From: Tsukamurella sputi
Lineage (GTDB): Bacteria > Actinomycetota > Actinomycetes > Mycobacteriales > Mycobacteriaceae
DNA length: 64,000 nt
Reading direction: 5' to 3'
NCBI RefSeq assembly: GCF_007858445.1
Contig: NZ_VIGV01000003.1
Span: 124,001-188,000 of the forward strand
The notes beneath the pieces were generated by a model. That model saw only the letters and a program-made list of their open reading frames with translations, had not been told where the DNA came from and ran no database searches. Below, in pieces: positions 33,519 to 42,016 of the stretch; positions within the stretch are counted from its first letter, which is position 1, and each line of letters starts with the position of its first letter. A program made the position numbers and the translations under genes.

Positions 33519-34751
33519 TCAGGCCAGATCGATGGCGATCGCCGCCAGGCGTCCGTCGGCCTCGGCGCGCGCCCGCGCGTCGCCGTGTGCGCGCAGCACC
33601 CGCCAGCCGTGCTCGTCGTCGCGAGCGTCCGGGAGATCGAGCCACCGTCGGAGCAGGCCCAGATCCCGGCTCGCCATGACGGCGGAGCGCAGGCTCTCCG
33701 CGAGCTCGGTGCGCAGTCGCGCGACGCCGGGCGCCGCGGAATTGGGCAACAGCGGCCCGCGGTAGACCGCGAGCGCGTCCGCGACGCGACCCGCCCGGAT
33801 CGCCCGTGCGGCGTCGTCGGCGTCGGAGGCCAGCGAGCCCACGAGTCGGTACGGGCGCGACCCCACGAGATCGGCGCCGACCGTCTTACGCAGGCGGGAG
33901 ACCTCCGCGCGCACGGTGACCACGTCCAGGTCCCGCTCGTCGAGCAGCAGGGCCAGGTGGTCGGCGGTCAGGCCCTCCGGATGCCGGGCGAGCAGCGCGA
34001 GGATGTCCGCGTGGCGGCCTGTCAGCGGTACCTCCCGGCCGTCCTTCTCCAGCACCGGGCGTCCGCCGAGCAGGCGCAGGCGCGGCACCGTGGACGGGAC
34101 GGGCGGGGCGAGCCGCAGGATCGCGAGCTGACCCTCGACCGCGAGCGCGGCCGCGCGCACCAGGGCCAGGGCCTGCGGGGTCGCCACCTCGGGGCCGCCC
34201 GTCACGTCGAGGACGCCGATCGGCGTCCGGGTGACCGGGTCGTGGACGGGGACGGCGGTGCAGTTCCAGTGATGCGCCCGGCGGGCGAAGTGCTCCGACC
34301 CGGCGATCTGCACCTCGGTGTCCAGCGCGAGGGCGGTGCCCGGCGCGTTGGTACCGGCCGCGGTCTCGCTCCAGTTCGCGCCCGGCGTGAAGTTCATGGA
34401 CGCGGCCCGGCGCAGCGCGGCATCGTCGCCCTCCACCCACAGCAGCGTGCCGTCCCGGTCGCCGACGGCCACCATCGCGCCGGCGGAATCGTCGACGAGG
34501 AGCCGCCGGATCACCGGCATCACGCCGGCCAGAGGGGTCCGGGCGCGCAGGGCGTCGAGGGCACCGTCGCGCGACGGTGCCTCCCCGTCCGGATTCACGC
34601 CCACGGCCCGGCTGCGCTGCCAGCTCTCGGCGATGAGGTGCCGCAGCTGCGATGCGCGCAGCGCGGACTCGTCGACCGCACCGTCGACGAACATGCTGTG
34701 CAGCCGCGCGGCCGCACCGGCGGACGCGACGGCTCGGGAACCGGTCACCAT
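33519..34751 (-). CDS. GAF-domain transcriptional regulator, AcoR-like sensor with OmpR/BTAD-type end
   Basis: 410 residues. Residues about 35-215 resemble the AcoR sensor region: E-S-W-Q-R-S-R-A-V-G-V, then a GAF domain with P-G-A-N-W-S-E-T-A-A-G-T-N-A. The sigma-54 AAA domain of AcoR is missing; instead residues about 225-310 look like a winged helix (T-G-R-H-A-D-I-L-A-L-L-A-R-H-P-E-G-L, E-V-S-R-L-R-K) and the tail like a BTAD helical region. It lies between the CocE and aldehyde dehydrogenase genes on the same strand and is the natural candidate to bind the GTTGCA arrays. Confidence 0.75.
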   Translation of the reverse strand: MVTGSRAVASAGAAARLHSMFVDGAVDESALRASQLRHLIAESWQRSRAVGVNPDGEAPSRDGALDALRARTPLAGVMPVIRRLLVDDSAGAMVAVGDRDGTLLWVEGDDAALRRAASMNFTPGANWSETAAGTNAPGTALALDTEVQIAGSEHFARRAHHWNCTAVPVHDPVTRTPIGVLDVTGGPEVATPQALALVRAAALAVEGQLAILRLAPPVPSTVPRLRLLGGRPVLEKDGREVPLTGRHADILALLARHPEGLTADHLALLLDERDLDVVTVRAEVSRLRKTVGADLVGSRPYRLVGSLASDADDAARAIRAGRVADALAVYRGPLLPNSAAPGVARLRTELAESLRSAVMASRDLGLLRRWLDLPDARDDEHGWRVLRAHGDARARAEADGRLAAIAIDLA

Positions 34752-34782
34752 CGTGGAGACGACGATAGCTCGGACCGGGCGG

Positions 34783-36810
34783 TCACCAGCCCGGATCGCC
34801 CACGATCTGCAGGCTCACGTAGGTGGGATGTTCCGGACTGAGCAGCACCGTCTGCTTGCCGAACCGCGTTCTCACCAGGTCCGGGACCGTCGCCAGGTAG
34901 CGGGGGACGCTGCCGGCGTAGACATCGACGCGCAGCCGATGGCCCTCGTCGAGCAGCGCATCCGTGGGCACCACGTCGATGTCCATCTCGATCGTCTCGC
35001 CCGGAACGACCTTCTGCTTGGCCGACCAGGTGAGCGGGTGGAAGGCGCCCAGCAGCTCGCCCTCGGCGTCGTAGGCGCTGCGCCCGGGGTCGACGGCGCG
35101 GTTCGAGGCCAGCAGCGCCCCGCCCGAGAGGACCGTCGAAGTGCCGTCCGGTGCGACGTCGTTGACCGTGACCGTCCAGATCGCCTCGTCGCCCTCGCAC
35201 TGCGTCACGAGGTGGACGTTGATCGCGCCGCTGAGCTGCACCGGGACCGCTGCGGGCGGCGAGGTGAAGCTGATCGCGCCGCGCTCCTGGACCCCGGCGC
35301 TCTCGCAGGCCGGGACGGCCTTCGTCAGGCCGGCCAGCACCATCGTCAGGTCGGGGGAGGCGAGGCCGCGCAGGTCGATCCGCGTCGAGGCGGACTCGCG
35401 CCGGCGGGCCGGGAAGGTGGCGAGCCCACCGTCGTACCTCGTGTGACCGGCCGTGCCCGACGGATCCGGCGTGGCGTAGAGCCGCTGGGTGCGGGCCCCG
35501 GGCCGGGGGAAGGCCTCGCCCGCGGTCCAGCCGCCGCCCTGCTGTTCCAGGGTGACGGGGCCGTACCGGTCGACGCCGTTGTCGATGCCCTTGAGCCAGC
35601 GGTCGTACCAGGCGCGCTCGAGGACGTCGATCCGCGGCGGCGCCTGAGTGCCGCCGAAGCCGGCGCCCATGTCGAAGTGGTAGCCGTTGGTGATGACCAT
35701 CTGCTTCTGGCCCGCAGGCAGGTTCAGGCGCTGGTAGGTGCGGGGCGTGCTGCGGCCGAAGAGGTCGTGCCAGCCGCCGAACAGGAAGGTCGGTGCGGTG
35801 ATCGCGTCGATGTTCGCGTTCCGCTCGGTGAAGTACGGGTTGTCGTTGACGCGGGGATCGCGGCCGGTGAGCACGCCGGTCACCACCGACGAGATCTCGG
35901 TCGCGGGCGAGACGATGCGGCTGTGCAGCCAGCGGAAGACGTTGCCGTTGACGGTGTCGCGCAGCAGGGTCCGCGGGTTGTAGAGCCACTTGAGCGCGTT
36001 CACCGCGCCCAGCCACAGCGGGATGAACACCGACGGGAGGCCGCCCGTGATGTAGATGTCGCGGACGATGTCCTCGCTGCCCTCGATCGCGAAGACCGCA
36101 CCCAGGCCCTCCGGTGCGTGGCCCGCGGCCTGCAGCGAGTTGATCGCGGAGTACGACCAGCCGCCCATGCCGAGCTCGCCGTCGCACCAGGGCTGTGCGC
36201 GGGCCCACGCCAGGGCCTCCACCGAGTCCTGCTGCTCGCGCGGGCCGAGGATCTGCCACACGCCGTGCGACGTGCCGGTGCCGCGCACGTCGACTATCAC
36301 CTGCACGTAGCCGCTGCGCACCAGGCGCCGATTGATGCCGAAGCCCTGCAGCAGGCCGCCGGAGAAGTCGACGGTGCCGCCGGTGAGCGCCTTCGAGGCG
36401 TTGGTCAGGGCCGGCCCGACGAAGGCCGCGTGCGTGGTCTCGTCGATCGCGTCGACGACCATGCGGTTGTACGGATTGAGATTGAGGATCGCGGGGTAAG
36501 GGCGCTCGACGGGCACCCCGTCGATCTCGGCGGGACGTACGACGGTCGCGCGGAGCACCACCCCGTCGGACATGCGGATGTCGACGTTGCGGTCGATGTG
36601 AACCCGGGGGTAGGTGAGCCGGCCGTCGACGGCCTCGCGCCAGGCGAGGGCGTCGGCGCCGCCGGTCGGGTCGCCGAGGGGGAGTGTGTGGTCGACGCGC
36701 GGGTGGTGCGCTCCGCCCGTCGGGGCGGGCAGCGCGGGGCTGCGGTCCCAGAGCGGAAAGCGCACGCCGGACAGCCGTGCGTTCGCTCTACCGGATCGGC
36801 TGGTCACCAT
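34783..36810 (-). CDS. CocE/NonD family serine hydrolase (X-Pro dipeptidyl-peptidase S15 fold)
   Basis: 675 residues. The catalytic serine is in M-G-G-W-S-Y-S-A; D-V-R-G-T-G-T-S-H-G precedes it as in the S15/CocE family, the aspartate lies in F-G-G-W-H-D-L-F and the histidine in N-G-Y-H-F-D. The C-terminal 230 residues are a jelly-roll domain. It would hydrolyse an ester or amide, substrate unknown. No signal peptide is clear, though the N-terminus is basic. The regulator gene starts 31 nt downstream and a phased repeat array lies upstream. Confidence 0.88.
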   Translation of the reverse strand: MVTSRSGRANARLSGVRFPLWDRSPALPAPTGGAHHPRVDHTLPLGDPTGGADALAWREAVDGRLTYPRVHIDRNVDIRMSDGVVLRATVVRPAEIDGVPVERPYPAILNLNPYNRMVVDAIDETTHAAFVGPALTNASKALTGGTVDFSGGLLQGFGINRRLVRSGYVQVIVDVRGTGTSHGVWQILGPREQQDSVEALAWARAQPWCDGELGMGGWSYSAINSLQAAGHAPEGLGAVFAIEGSEDIVRDIYITGGLPSVFIPLWLGAVNALKWLYNPRTLLRDTVNGNVFRWLHSRIVSPATEISSVVTGVLTGRDPRVNDNPYFTERNANIDAITAPTFLFGGWHDLFGRSTPRTYQRLNLPAGQKQMVITNGYHFDMGAGFGGTQAPPRIDVLERAWYDRWLKGIDNGVDRYGPVTLEQQGGGWTAGEAFPRPGARTQRLYATPDPSGTAGHTRYDGGLATFPARRRESASTRIDLRGLASPDLTMVLAGLTKAVPACESAGVQERGAISFTSPPAAVPVQLSGAINVHLVTQCEGDEAIWTVTVNDVAPDGTSTVLSGGALLASNRAVDPGRSAYDAEGELLGAFHPLTWSAKQKVVPGETIEMDIDVVPTDALLDEGHRLRVDVYAGSVPRYLATVPDLVRTRFGKQTVLLSPEHPTYVSLQIVGDPGW

Positions 36811-36879
36811 TGCAACCCCTTCCCTTCAATCGTCAACTTAGAGCACGGGTGACGCACCTCACAAACCCAGGGTGCGGTT

Positions 36880-36907
36880 GTTGCAGATCCGATGCAGAAC
36901 GGTTGCA
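36880..36907. promoter_or_regulatory. three phased GTTGCA-type repeats upstream of the CocE gene
   Basis: GTTGCA at 36880-36885, GATGCA at 36891-36896 and GTTGCA at 36902-36907 are spaced exactly 11 nt, 70-97 nt before the CocE start and in the same orientation relative to the gene as the array at 33475-33501. Confidence 0.55.
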
Positions 36908-37012
36908 TTCCCGGAGGGTCCCGCTCACCGCGAATTCAGCACTCCGCACGACTCCCGGAGGCCCGATAAGCTCGGTCTCGCAATCGCCCACGAACGATCC
37001 GGAGGTACCCCC

Positions 37013-37453
37013 ATGTCGCTGACCACCACGCTCCTCGACCCCGCGCGCCAGCCGGCTGTCGTCGCCGACTTCGCGTCGGTCGTCGAAGCCGAGGTGGGCG
37101 ACAAGAGCGGCCTGTCCGGCACGGTCATCAAGACCGCGTACGCCGCCGTCAAGAAGGTCTCGCCCACGGTCATCGAGTCCGCGCTGACCAAGCTGCTGCC
37201 CGACTTCGCGGCCGCCCTCGACCCCTTCTGGACCGAGTTCCAGGCCCAGGGCCCCGGTGACTTCGGCCAGTTCCTCGCCGCCCGCGGCGACCAGGTGGGC
37301 GACGCGCTGCTCGCGGTGACCGATGCGAAGGCCGAGTCGACCAGCCAGCCGGCCCTGCGCAAGGCCTACTCGAGCCTGCGCGGCAAGGCGAAGGAGAACG
37401 TCGTCGCCGCGCTGCCCCGCGTCGGCGCGGCCGTGCAGAAGAACGGCGCCTGA
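37013..37453 (+). CDS. DUF6918-like hypothetical protein
   Basis: 146 residues, helical and soluble: T-L-L-D-P-A-R-Q-P-A-V-V-A-D, V-G-D-K-S-G-L-S-G-T-V-I-K, A-Y-A-A-V-K-K-V-S-P. This matches a conserved actinobacterial family that I recall as DUF6918; its function is unknown. GGAGG lies 7 nt before the ATG. It is followed by ridA after 2 nt, so they are an operon. Confidence 0.75.
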   Translation: MSLTTTLLDPARQPAVVADFASVVEAEVGDKSGLSGTVIKTAYAAVKKVSPTVIESALTKLLPDFAAALDPFWTEFQAQGPGDFGQFLAARGDQVGDALLAVTDAKAESTSQPALRKAYSSLRGKAKENVVAALPRVGAAVQKNGA

Positions 37454-37455
37454 TC

Positions 37456-37848
37456 ATGGGTGACGTGCAGCTCCACGGCTCCGACCAGCTGACCACCGCG
37501 GTCGAGCACGCCTACAGCGCCACGGTCACCGCGGGCACCACGGTGCACATCGCCGGGGTCGCCCCGCTGGATCAGGGCGGCACCACCGTCGCTCCGGGTG
37601 ACGTCCAGGGCCAGGTGCGCGCCGCGGTCACGAACCTGCGCGTGATCCTGGGTGAGCGCGGCGCGCAGCTGTCCGACGTCGCGCGACTGACTGTCTTCGT
37701 CGCCGAGCACCTGCAGGTGGATCTGCAGGTCGCGGCCGAGACGCTGGCCGAGGTCTTCGTCGACCTGCCGCCGGTCTCGGTGATCGGCGTGAGCCGGCTC
37801 CGCTACGACGACCAGGTGGTCGAGCTCGAGGCCGTCGCCGCTCTGTAG
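37456..37848 (+). CDS. RidA/YjgF family protein
   Basis: 130 residues, normal for the family. Strand-helix pattern with Y-S-A-T-V-T-A-G-T-T-V-H-I-A-G-V-A-P at the start and S-V-I-G-V-S-R-L in the later conserved stretch. RidA proteins hydrolyse reactive enamine/imine products of PLP enzymes, though the signature active-site arginine near the C-terminus is not clearly identifiable, so it may be a divergent subfamily. Transcribed with the gene before it. Confidence 0.8.
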   Translation: MGDVQLHGSDQLTTAVEHAYSATVTAGTTVHIAGVAPLDQGGTTVAPGDVQGQVRAAVTNLRVILGERGAQLSDVARLTVFVAEHLQVDLQVAAETLAEVFVDLPPVSVIGVSRLRYDDQVVELEAVAAL

Positions 37849-37851
37849 CCG

Positions 37852-37886
37852 CTGTGCCGGCGCTCCCGGTGTGAGCGTCGGCACAG
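37852..37886 (+). terminator. stem-loop after ridA
   Basis: A 14-nt stem (37852-37865 with 37873-37886) with one G-T pair and a 7-nt loop begins 3 nt after the ridA stop. Confidence 0.7.
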
Positions 37887-37956
37887 GCGGGCGGACCGGC
37901 GAGCGGCGGCCACAGGGGTTCGTTCCCGCCGGATGCGAGGGGTTACCGTAGGAGAC

Positions 37957-38571
37957 GTGAGTACTCCCTCCTCCGCAGACGCCGTGGCCACCGTGATCAC
38001 CGGGGCGAGCTGGCCCAGGATCCTCACGTGGCGGTCCGACGACGGCAACCTCCTCGAGTCCGTCCGGGTGCAGCTCACCGGCGATCGGATCAAGGCCTAC
38101 GGCCGCATCATCGCGGCACCGTCGACCGACTGTCCGGCCTTCAACGCCTCGTATGACCTGGTCACCGACGACGAGGGCGTCACCAAGCGGCTCTCCGTGC
38201 ACGCGCTCACCGCGGCCGGCGAGTCCCAGGTGACCATCGCGCGTGACGGCGAGAACCACTGGCTCGTCCAGGGCGCACAGGGCTCGGAGCGCGGTTTCTT
38301 CTCCGGTGCGCTGAGCGTCGACGTGCTCAAGTCGGCATTCTTCAACGCCCTCACGATCCGCCGGTTCGACCTGCAGAGCCACCCCGAGGAGATCGACGTC
38401 CCGGTCGTGTACGTGGACCTGCCGAGCCTCGCGGTCAAGGAGACCGTCATCAACTACGACGGTGCCGCCGATGGCATCACCGTGATCTCCCCGATCAGCA
38501 GCTCGAAGGTCTCCGTGGACGCCGACGGCTTCGTCGTCGACTACCCCGGCCTGTCGCGCCGCGTCGAATAG
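37957..38571 (+). CDS. putative glycolipid-binding protein (DUF1089/PF06475)
   Basis: 204 residues from GTG 37957, which has GGAG close by. All-beta pattern: R-I-L-T-W-R-S-D-D-G-N-L-L-E-S-V-R-V, A-S-Y-D-L-V-T-D-D-E-G and F-F-N-A-L-T-I-R-R fit the putative glycolipid-binding family, whose members are cytosolic and found widely in actinobacteria. The stop abuts the convergent tyrA gene with no spacer. Confidence 0.75.
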   Translation: MSTPSSADAVATVITGASWPRILTWRSDDGNLLESVRVQLTGDRIKAYGRIIAAPSTDCPAFNASYDLVTDDEGVTKRLSVHALTAAGESQVTIARDGENHWLVQGAQGSERGFFSGALSVDVLKSAFFNALTIRRFDLQSHPEEIDVPVVYVDLPSLAVKETVINYDGAADGITVISPISSSKVSVDADGFVVDYPGLSRRVE

Positions 38572-39540
38572 TCAGTCGAGCGTCGTGATCACGCCTCCGG
38601 CGTGACCGGCCTCGCGCAGCGCCCGCTGCCATCCCGCCCCGTCGAGCACGGGGACGAACGGGGTGCGGCGGGCGTTCTCGTACCGCCGGCGCGCCGCGTA
38701 GCCGCGTTCGGTGATCTCGCCGACGGTGCCCTTCTCGGCCAGCTCCGCGCGCGCCGCGATGAGCTCCGCGATGGTGTCGTCCAGCGCGTCGAGCAGCGCC
38801 TCCGCGTTCGCCTCGCACATCGCGTTCACCAGCGACGGCGCCGTACCCGCCACCCGCGTGACGTCGCGGAAGCTGCTCGCGGCCAGGGAGAGGGCCAGCT
38901 GCTTCGCGGCCGGGTCCAGTTCCGCCGTGATCGCGACGGCCTCGGCCACCACGTGCACCGAGTGCGAGATCCGGGCGACGGCCGCGTCGTGTTCGACGGA
39001 GCCGGCCGGCACGATCACGGCGCCGCAGTCCAGCCCGACGGTCGCGGCAAGGCGCCAGGCCTCGACGGGCGTTTCGTCGTCGGCGGTGACGACCCACGTC
39101 GCGCCGTCGAACAGGGTGGCGTCGGTGGCCTCCCAGCCGGAGAAGGCGGTGCCGGCCATCGGGTGGCCCCCGGCGTAGCGGCCCGTCAGGCCCGTGGCGG
39201 CCACCCGTCGGGCCACGGCGCCCTTGACGCTCACCGCGTCGGTGAGCCAGGCGTTCGGGGCGTGCTCCGCGACGGCGGCGAGCACGCCGTCGAGCGCCGG
39301 GACCGGCACCGCGACCACGATCACGTGCCCGTCCCGATCCGCCCGCCGCAGGGTCGCGACGAGGTCGGAGGAGGCGTCGAAGCCCGCGGCGTCGGCGTCG
39401 TCGACGGCGGCCGCCGAGCGGTTCCAGCCGTACGCCGGCCGACCGGCGCGACCGAGGGCGCGGAGGATCGAGCCGCCGATCAGGCCGAGGCCGAGGACGC
39501 ACACGGGGACGTCGGAATGAGGAGCACGCTGCACGGACAC
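38572..39540 (-). CDS. tyrA: prephenate dehydrogenase
   Basis: 322 residues. The Rossmann motif V-L-G-L-G-L-I-G-G-S opens the protein; G-G-H-P-M-A-G-T and I-S-H-S-V-H are the conserved active-site segments. TyrA oxidatively decarboxylates prephenate to 4-hydroxyphenylpyruvate for tyrosine synthesis. No ACT domain is present. GTG 39540 is used because the alignable sequence starts there, although the frame is open to 39621. Divergent from the TadA-associated gene. Confidence 0.92.
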   Translation of the reverse strand: MSVQRAPHSDVPVCVLGLGLIGGSILRALGRAGRPAYGWNRSAAAVDDADAAGFDASSDLVATLRRADRDGHVIVVAVPVPALDGVLAAVAEHAPNAWLTDAVSVKGAVARRVAATGLTGRYAGGHPMAGTAFSGWEATDATLFDGATWVVTADDETPVEAWRLAATVGLDCGAVIVPAGSVEHDAAVARISHSVHVVAEAVAITAELDPAAKQLALSLAASSFRDVTRVAGTAPSLVNAMCEANAEALLDALDDTIAELIAARAELAEKGTVGEITERGYAARRRYENARRTPFVPVLDGAGWQRALREAGHAGGVITTLD

Positions 39541-39619
39541 CCCGACAGCGTTCCACAACGACGTTCGGAAGCCGTATGAGACGTGTCGCGGACGCGCGTT
39601 TACGGATACGGTTTCACCC

Positions 39620-40138
39620 ATGGCCGCACAGACCGCACCGGAGCGCTACGACGACGTCGACGGCTACGCCGTGGCCGTGACCCGCGAGGAGACCACCTGG
39701 ACGGTGCACCTCCTCGATCCGGGCGCGCTCGGCAACATCGCGAAGGCCGAGCAGGAGCTCAAGGCACTGCGCGCGACGGGGGCGGTGTTCGGCCTGCTCA
39801 ACGTCGACGACGAGTACTTCGTCATCGTCCGGCCCGGCCCGTCGGGCACGCGCCTGCTGCTCTCGGACGCCACCGCCGCCGTCTTCGACGAACTCGCCGA
39901 GCAGGCGCTCGAGCGGCTCAACGTCGAGGTGCCGGACATCGATCCGGAGGAGATCGAGGAGACCGATCCCTGGCCCGAGGGCGATCTGGGGATCCTCGGC
40001 GACCTGGGTCTGGGTGAGCAGGAACTGAGTGTGCTGCTGGCCGATCCCGACCTCTACCCCGACGAGCAGCTGCAGGTGATCGCCGAGCGGCTCCGGTTCG
40101 ACACCGAGCTGGGCGCGATCCTCGACTCGCTGAGCTAG
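39620..40138 (+). CDS. tRNA adenosine deaminase-associated protein
   Basis: 172 residues, acidic, soluble. V-A-V-T-R-E-E-T-T-W-T-V and I-V-R-P-G-P-S-G-T-R-L-L-L-S-D-A match the actinobacterial family always encoded directly before tadA; its biochemical role is not established. The stop codon shares one base with the tadA start (TAGTG). Confidence 0.9.
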   Translation: MAAQTAPERYDDVDGYAVAVTREETTWTVHLLDPGALGNIAKAEQELKALRATGAVFGLLNVDDEYFVIVRPGPSGTRLLLSDATAAVFDELAEQALERLNVEVPDIDPEEIEETDPWPEGDLGILGDLGLGEQELSVLLADPDLYPDEQLQVIAERLRFDTELGAILDSLS

Positions 40139-40602
40139 TGGCGCTGCTCGACGCGGAACGGGCGGCGATGGGCCTCGCGCTCGAAGCCGCGGGACTCTCG
40201 GGGCCGGACGACGTCCCCGTCGGCGCCGCCGTCCTGGCGCCCGACGGTGCCGTCCTCGCCCTCGCCGGGAACCGTCGGGAACAGCTGGGCGACCCGACCG
40301 CCCACGCCGAGGTTCTTGCGCTCCGCGAGGCCACGACGACGTTCGGCGACGGCTGGCGGCTCGGCGGCTGCACCCTCGCCGTGACCCTCGAACCCTGCGC
40401 CATGTGCGCAGGTGCCCTGGTCTCCGCCCGGATCGAGCACCTGATCTTCGGTGCCTTCGAACCGAAGACCGGCGCCGTGGGCTCGGTGTGGGACGTGGTG
40501 CGCGATCCGCGGGTCACGCACCGGGTGACGGTGCGGGGCGGCGTGCGTGAGGCCGAGTGCGCGGCCCTGCTCACTGCGTTCTTCAGCCCGCACCGCGGCT
40601 GA
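40138..40602 (+). CDS. tadA: tRNA-specific adenosine deaminase
   Basis: 154 residues from GTG 40138. Zinc deaminase motifs T-A-H-A-E-V-L-A and P-C-A-M-C-A-G are complete. TadA converts A34 to inosine in tRNA-Arg(ACG), whose gene is at 11146 in this window. Co-translated with the associated protein and followed 46 nt later by tRNA-Ser(CGA). Confidence 0.93.
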   Translation: MALLDAERAAMGLALEAAGLSGPDDVPVGAAVLAPDGAVLALAGNRREQLGDPTAHAEVLALREATTTFGDGWRLGGCTLAVTLEPCAMCAGALVSARIEHLIFGAFEPKTGAVGSVWDVVRDPRVTHRVTVRGGVREAECAALLTAFFSPHRG

Positions 40603-40648
40603 CCTGCCGATTTAACGCTCAGGACGACTTCCGGTAAAGTACTCCGAC

Positions 40649-40736
40649 GGTGGCGTGTCCGAGCGGCCGAAGGTGCAGCACTCGAAATGCTGTGTGCGGT
40701 AACCCCGTACCGAGGGTTCAAATCCCTCCGCCACCG
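40649..40736 (+). tRNA. tRNA-Ser(CGA)
   Basis: Acceptor GGTGGCG (40649-40655) pairs with 40729-40735, discriminator G at 40736. Anticodon stem CAGCA/TGCTG has loop CTCGAAA, anticodon CGA at 40683-40685, and a long variable arm. A TAAAGT -10 box lies at 40635-40640. No CCA is encoded. The last 19 nt are also the antisense end of the gene at 40718. Confidence 0.95.
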
Positions 40737-41383
40737 CTGAGGGAAACCCTCTCCGATCCCGATCGGAGGGGGTTTCTCCCGTTCCGGGACCGGGTGCGAG
40801 CCCGCGGCGTACGGCGCAGCCACCACTCGCAGAAGCCGAGCGCGAGCAGCCAGCTTCCCCAGGTCGTGATCGAGCTGCCGAGCGTGTCGCTCTGCACGCC
40901 GGTGGCGTCGAGGACGAGGAAGACCACGGGCGCGAGGATCCGGTTGATGATCACCGAGTACATCAGCGCAGCGCTCCGCAGCATCCATCGCCGGTGCGCG
41001 GCCACGTCGCGGCCCACGATCGAGCGCACCCCGAGCGCGGTGCACAGCAGCATCAGCGAGCCGAGGGTCACGTCGGAAGCGGCGGCGATCGGCCCGAAGG
41101 GCGTGACCGTGCCGACTGCGATCGCTGCGAGCCCCACGGGCAGCGCGCACGCGACGTAGACCCGGCCTGCGATCCAGTGGTACTTCGCGAACCAGCGACG
41201 GCCCAGCTGGATCAGGCCCGCGAGCATGGCGACGGAGCCGAGCAGGATGTGTCCGACGAGTAGGCCGTAGTACCAGTTCGGTTGATCGTCGAGCGGGACG
41301 CGGCTGCCGCCCGTTAGGTACGGCGGCAGTGAATAGGCGAGGAAGACCAGCACGATCAGGGTGCTCACCAGCAGTTTCTTCAT
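40718..41383 (-). CDS. DUF2306-type membrane protein
   Basis: 221 residues with about six helices: signal-like first helix, N-W-Y-Y-G-L-L-V-G-H-I-L-L-G, then K-Y-H-W-I-A-G-R-V-Y and A-A-H-R-R-W-M-L-R-S-A-A-L, the histidine-containing turns of DUF2306 proteins. Function is unknown. The natural domain ends near W-W-L-R-R-T-P; the last 25 residues are encoded through the antisense of the tRNA terminator and the tRNA-Ser 3' end. Confidence 0.8.
   Translation of the reverse strand: MKKLLVSTLIVLVFLAYSLPPYLTGGSRVPLDDQPNWYYGLLVGHILLGSVAMLAGLIQLGRRWFAKYHWIAGRVYVACALPVGLAAIAVGTVTPFGPIAAASDVTLGSLMLLCTALGVRSIVGRDVAAHRRWMLRSAALMYSVIINRILAPVVFLVLDATGVQSDTLGSSITTWGSWLLALGFCEWWLRRTPRARTRSRNGRNPLRSGSERVSLSGGGGI
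40741..40780. terminator. bidirectional terminator after tRNA-Ser(CGA)
   Basis: An 18-20 nt stem, 40741-40758 with 40761-40780, has a minimal loop and A-rich and T-rich arms (GGGAAACCC / GGGTTTCTCCC). It starts 4 nt after the tRNA and lies inside the coding end of the convergent gene. Confidence 0.85.
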
Positions 41384-41477
41384 GCTTGGAACGGTAGGGA
41401 GTAGCGGTGCCGGCGCGGATCACCCGCGCGGGTGGGCCTGCGTAGTCCCCACGGGTGAGGTGGTGCGGCCGCGGCGC

Positions 41478-41873
41478 TCAGTGGGAGCTGAAGAAGCCGA
41501 TCGCCTTGTCGCCGCTGTCGCAGCGGGCGAGCATGCCCGGGGTCTTGGGGAACGTGCAGTTCCATCCGTCGACGGTGACGGGCTGCGCCATCGCGATCTT
41601 GGGGCTGAAGTCGTTCGCGACGCGCATCGCCTCGGCGCAGTCCACCTTCACCCTGCCGAGGGTGTGGACGTACAGCGCCCCGTCGGGGCCGCGGGTCTGC
41701 CCGCACATCTCCGCGCGCGTCTCGGCCACCGTGGTGGTCGCCGACGGTGCGCCGGACGGTGCGGGGCTCGAAGCGGAATCGGACGAACTGCCGCAGCCCG
41801 CGAGGAGCAGGCCGCACACTGTTGCAGTTGCGACGACTGTGACAGGCGTTGCGAAGTGCTGAAATGCGGTCAT
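41478..41873 (-). CDS. small secreted lipoprotein
   Basis: 131 residues. A signal peptide ends in the lipobox L-L-A-G-C, so C27 should be lipidated. A Ser/Pro/Ala/Thr linker (about 28-50) precedes a short domain with three further cysteines, C-G-Q-T-R-G, V-D-C-A-E and W-N-C-T-F. No family is recognised. Divergent from the mmpL-tgt frame. Confidence 0.75.
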   Translation of the reverse strand: MTAFQHFATPVTVVATATVCGLLLAGCGSSSDSASSPAPSGAPSATTTVAETRAEMCGQTRGPDGALYVHTLGRVKVDCAEAMRVANDFSPKIAMAQPVTVDGWNCTFPKTPGMLARCDSGDKAIGFFSSH

Positions 41874-42016
41874 GCCCTGCACGGTACCCGTCCTCCGGTG
41901 ATGGACCTCACAAAACTGCCGGTCAGCGACATTATTGCGGGCGGCAACGATCGGTACACTCGAACACGACCCGTATCGCGCAGCCCGCCGCGCCTCGACG
42001 ACTCGGAGTGACTCGC

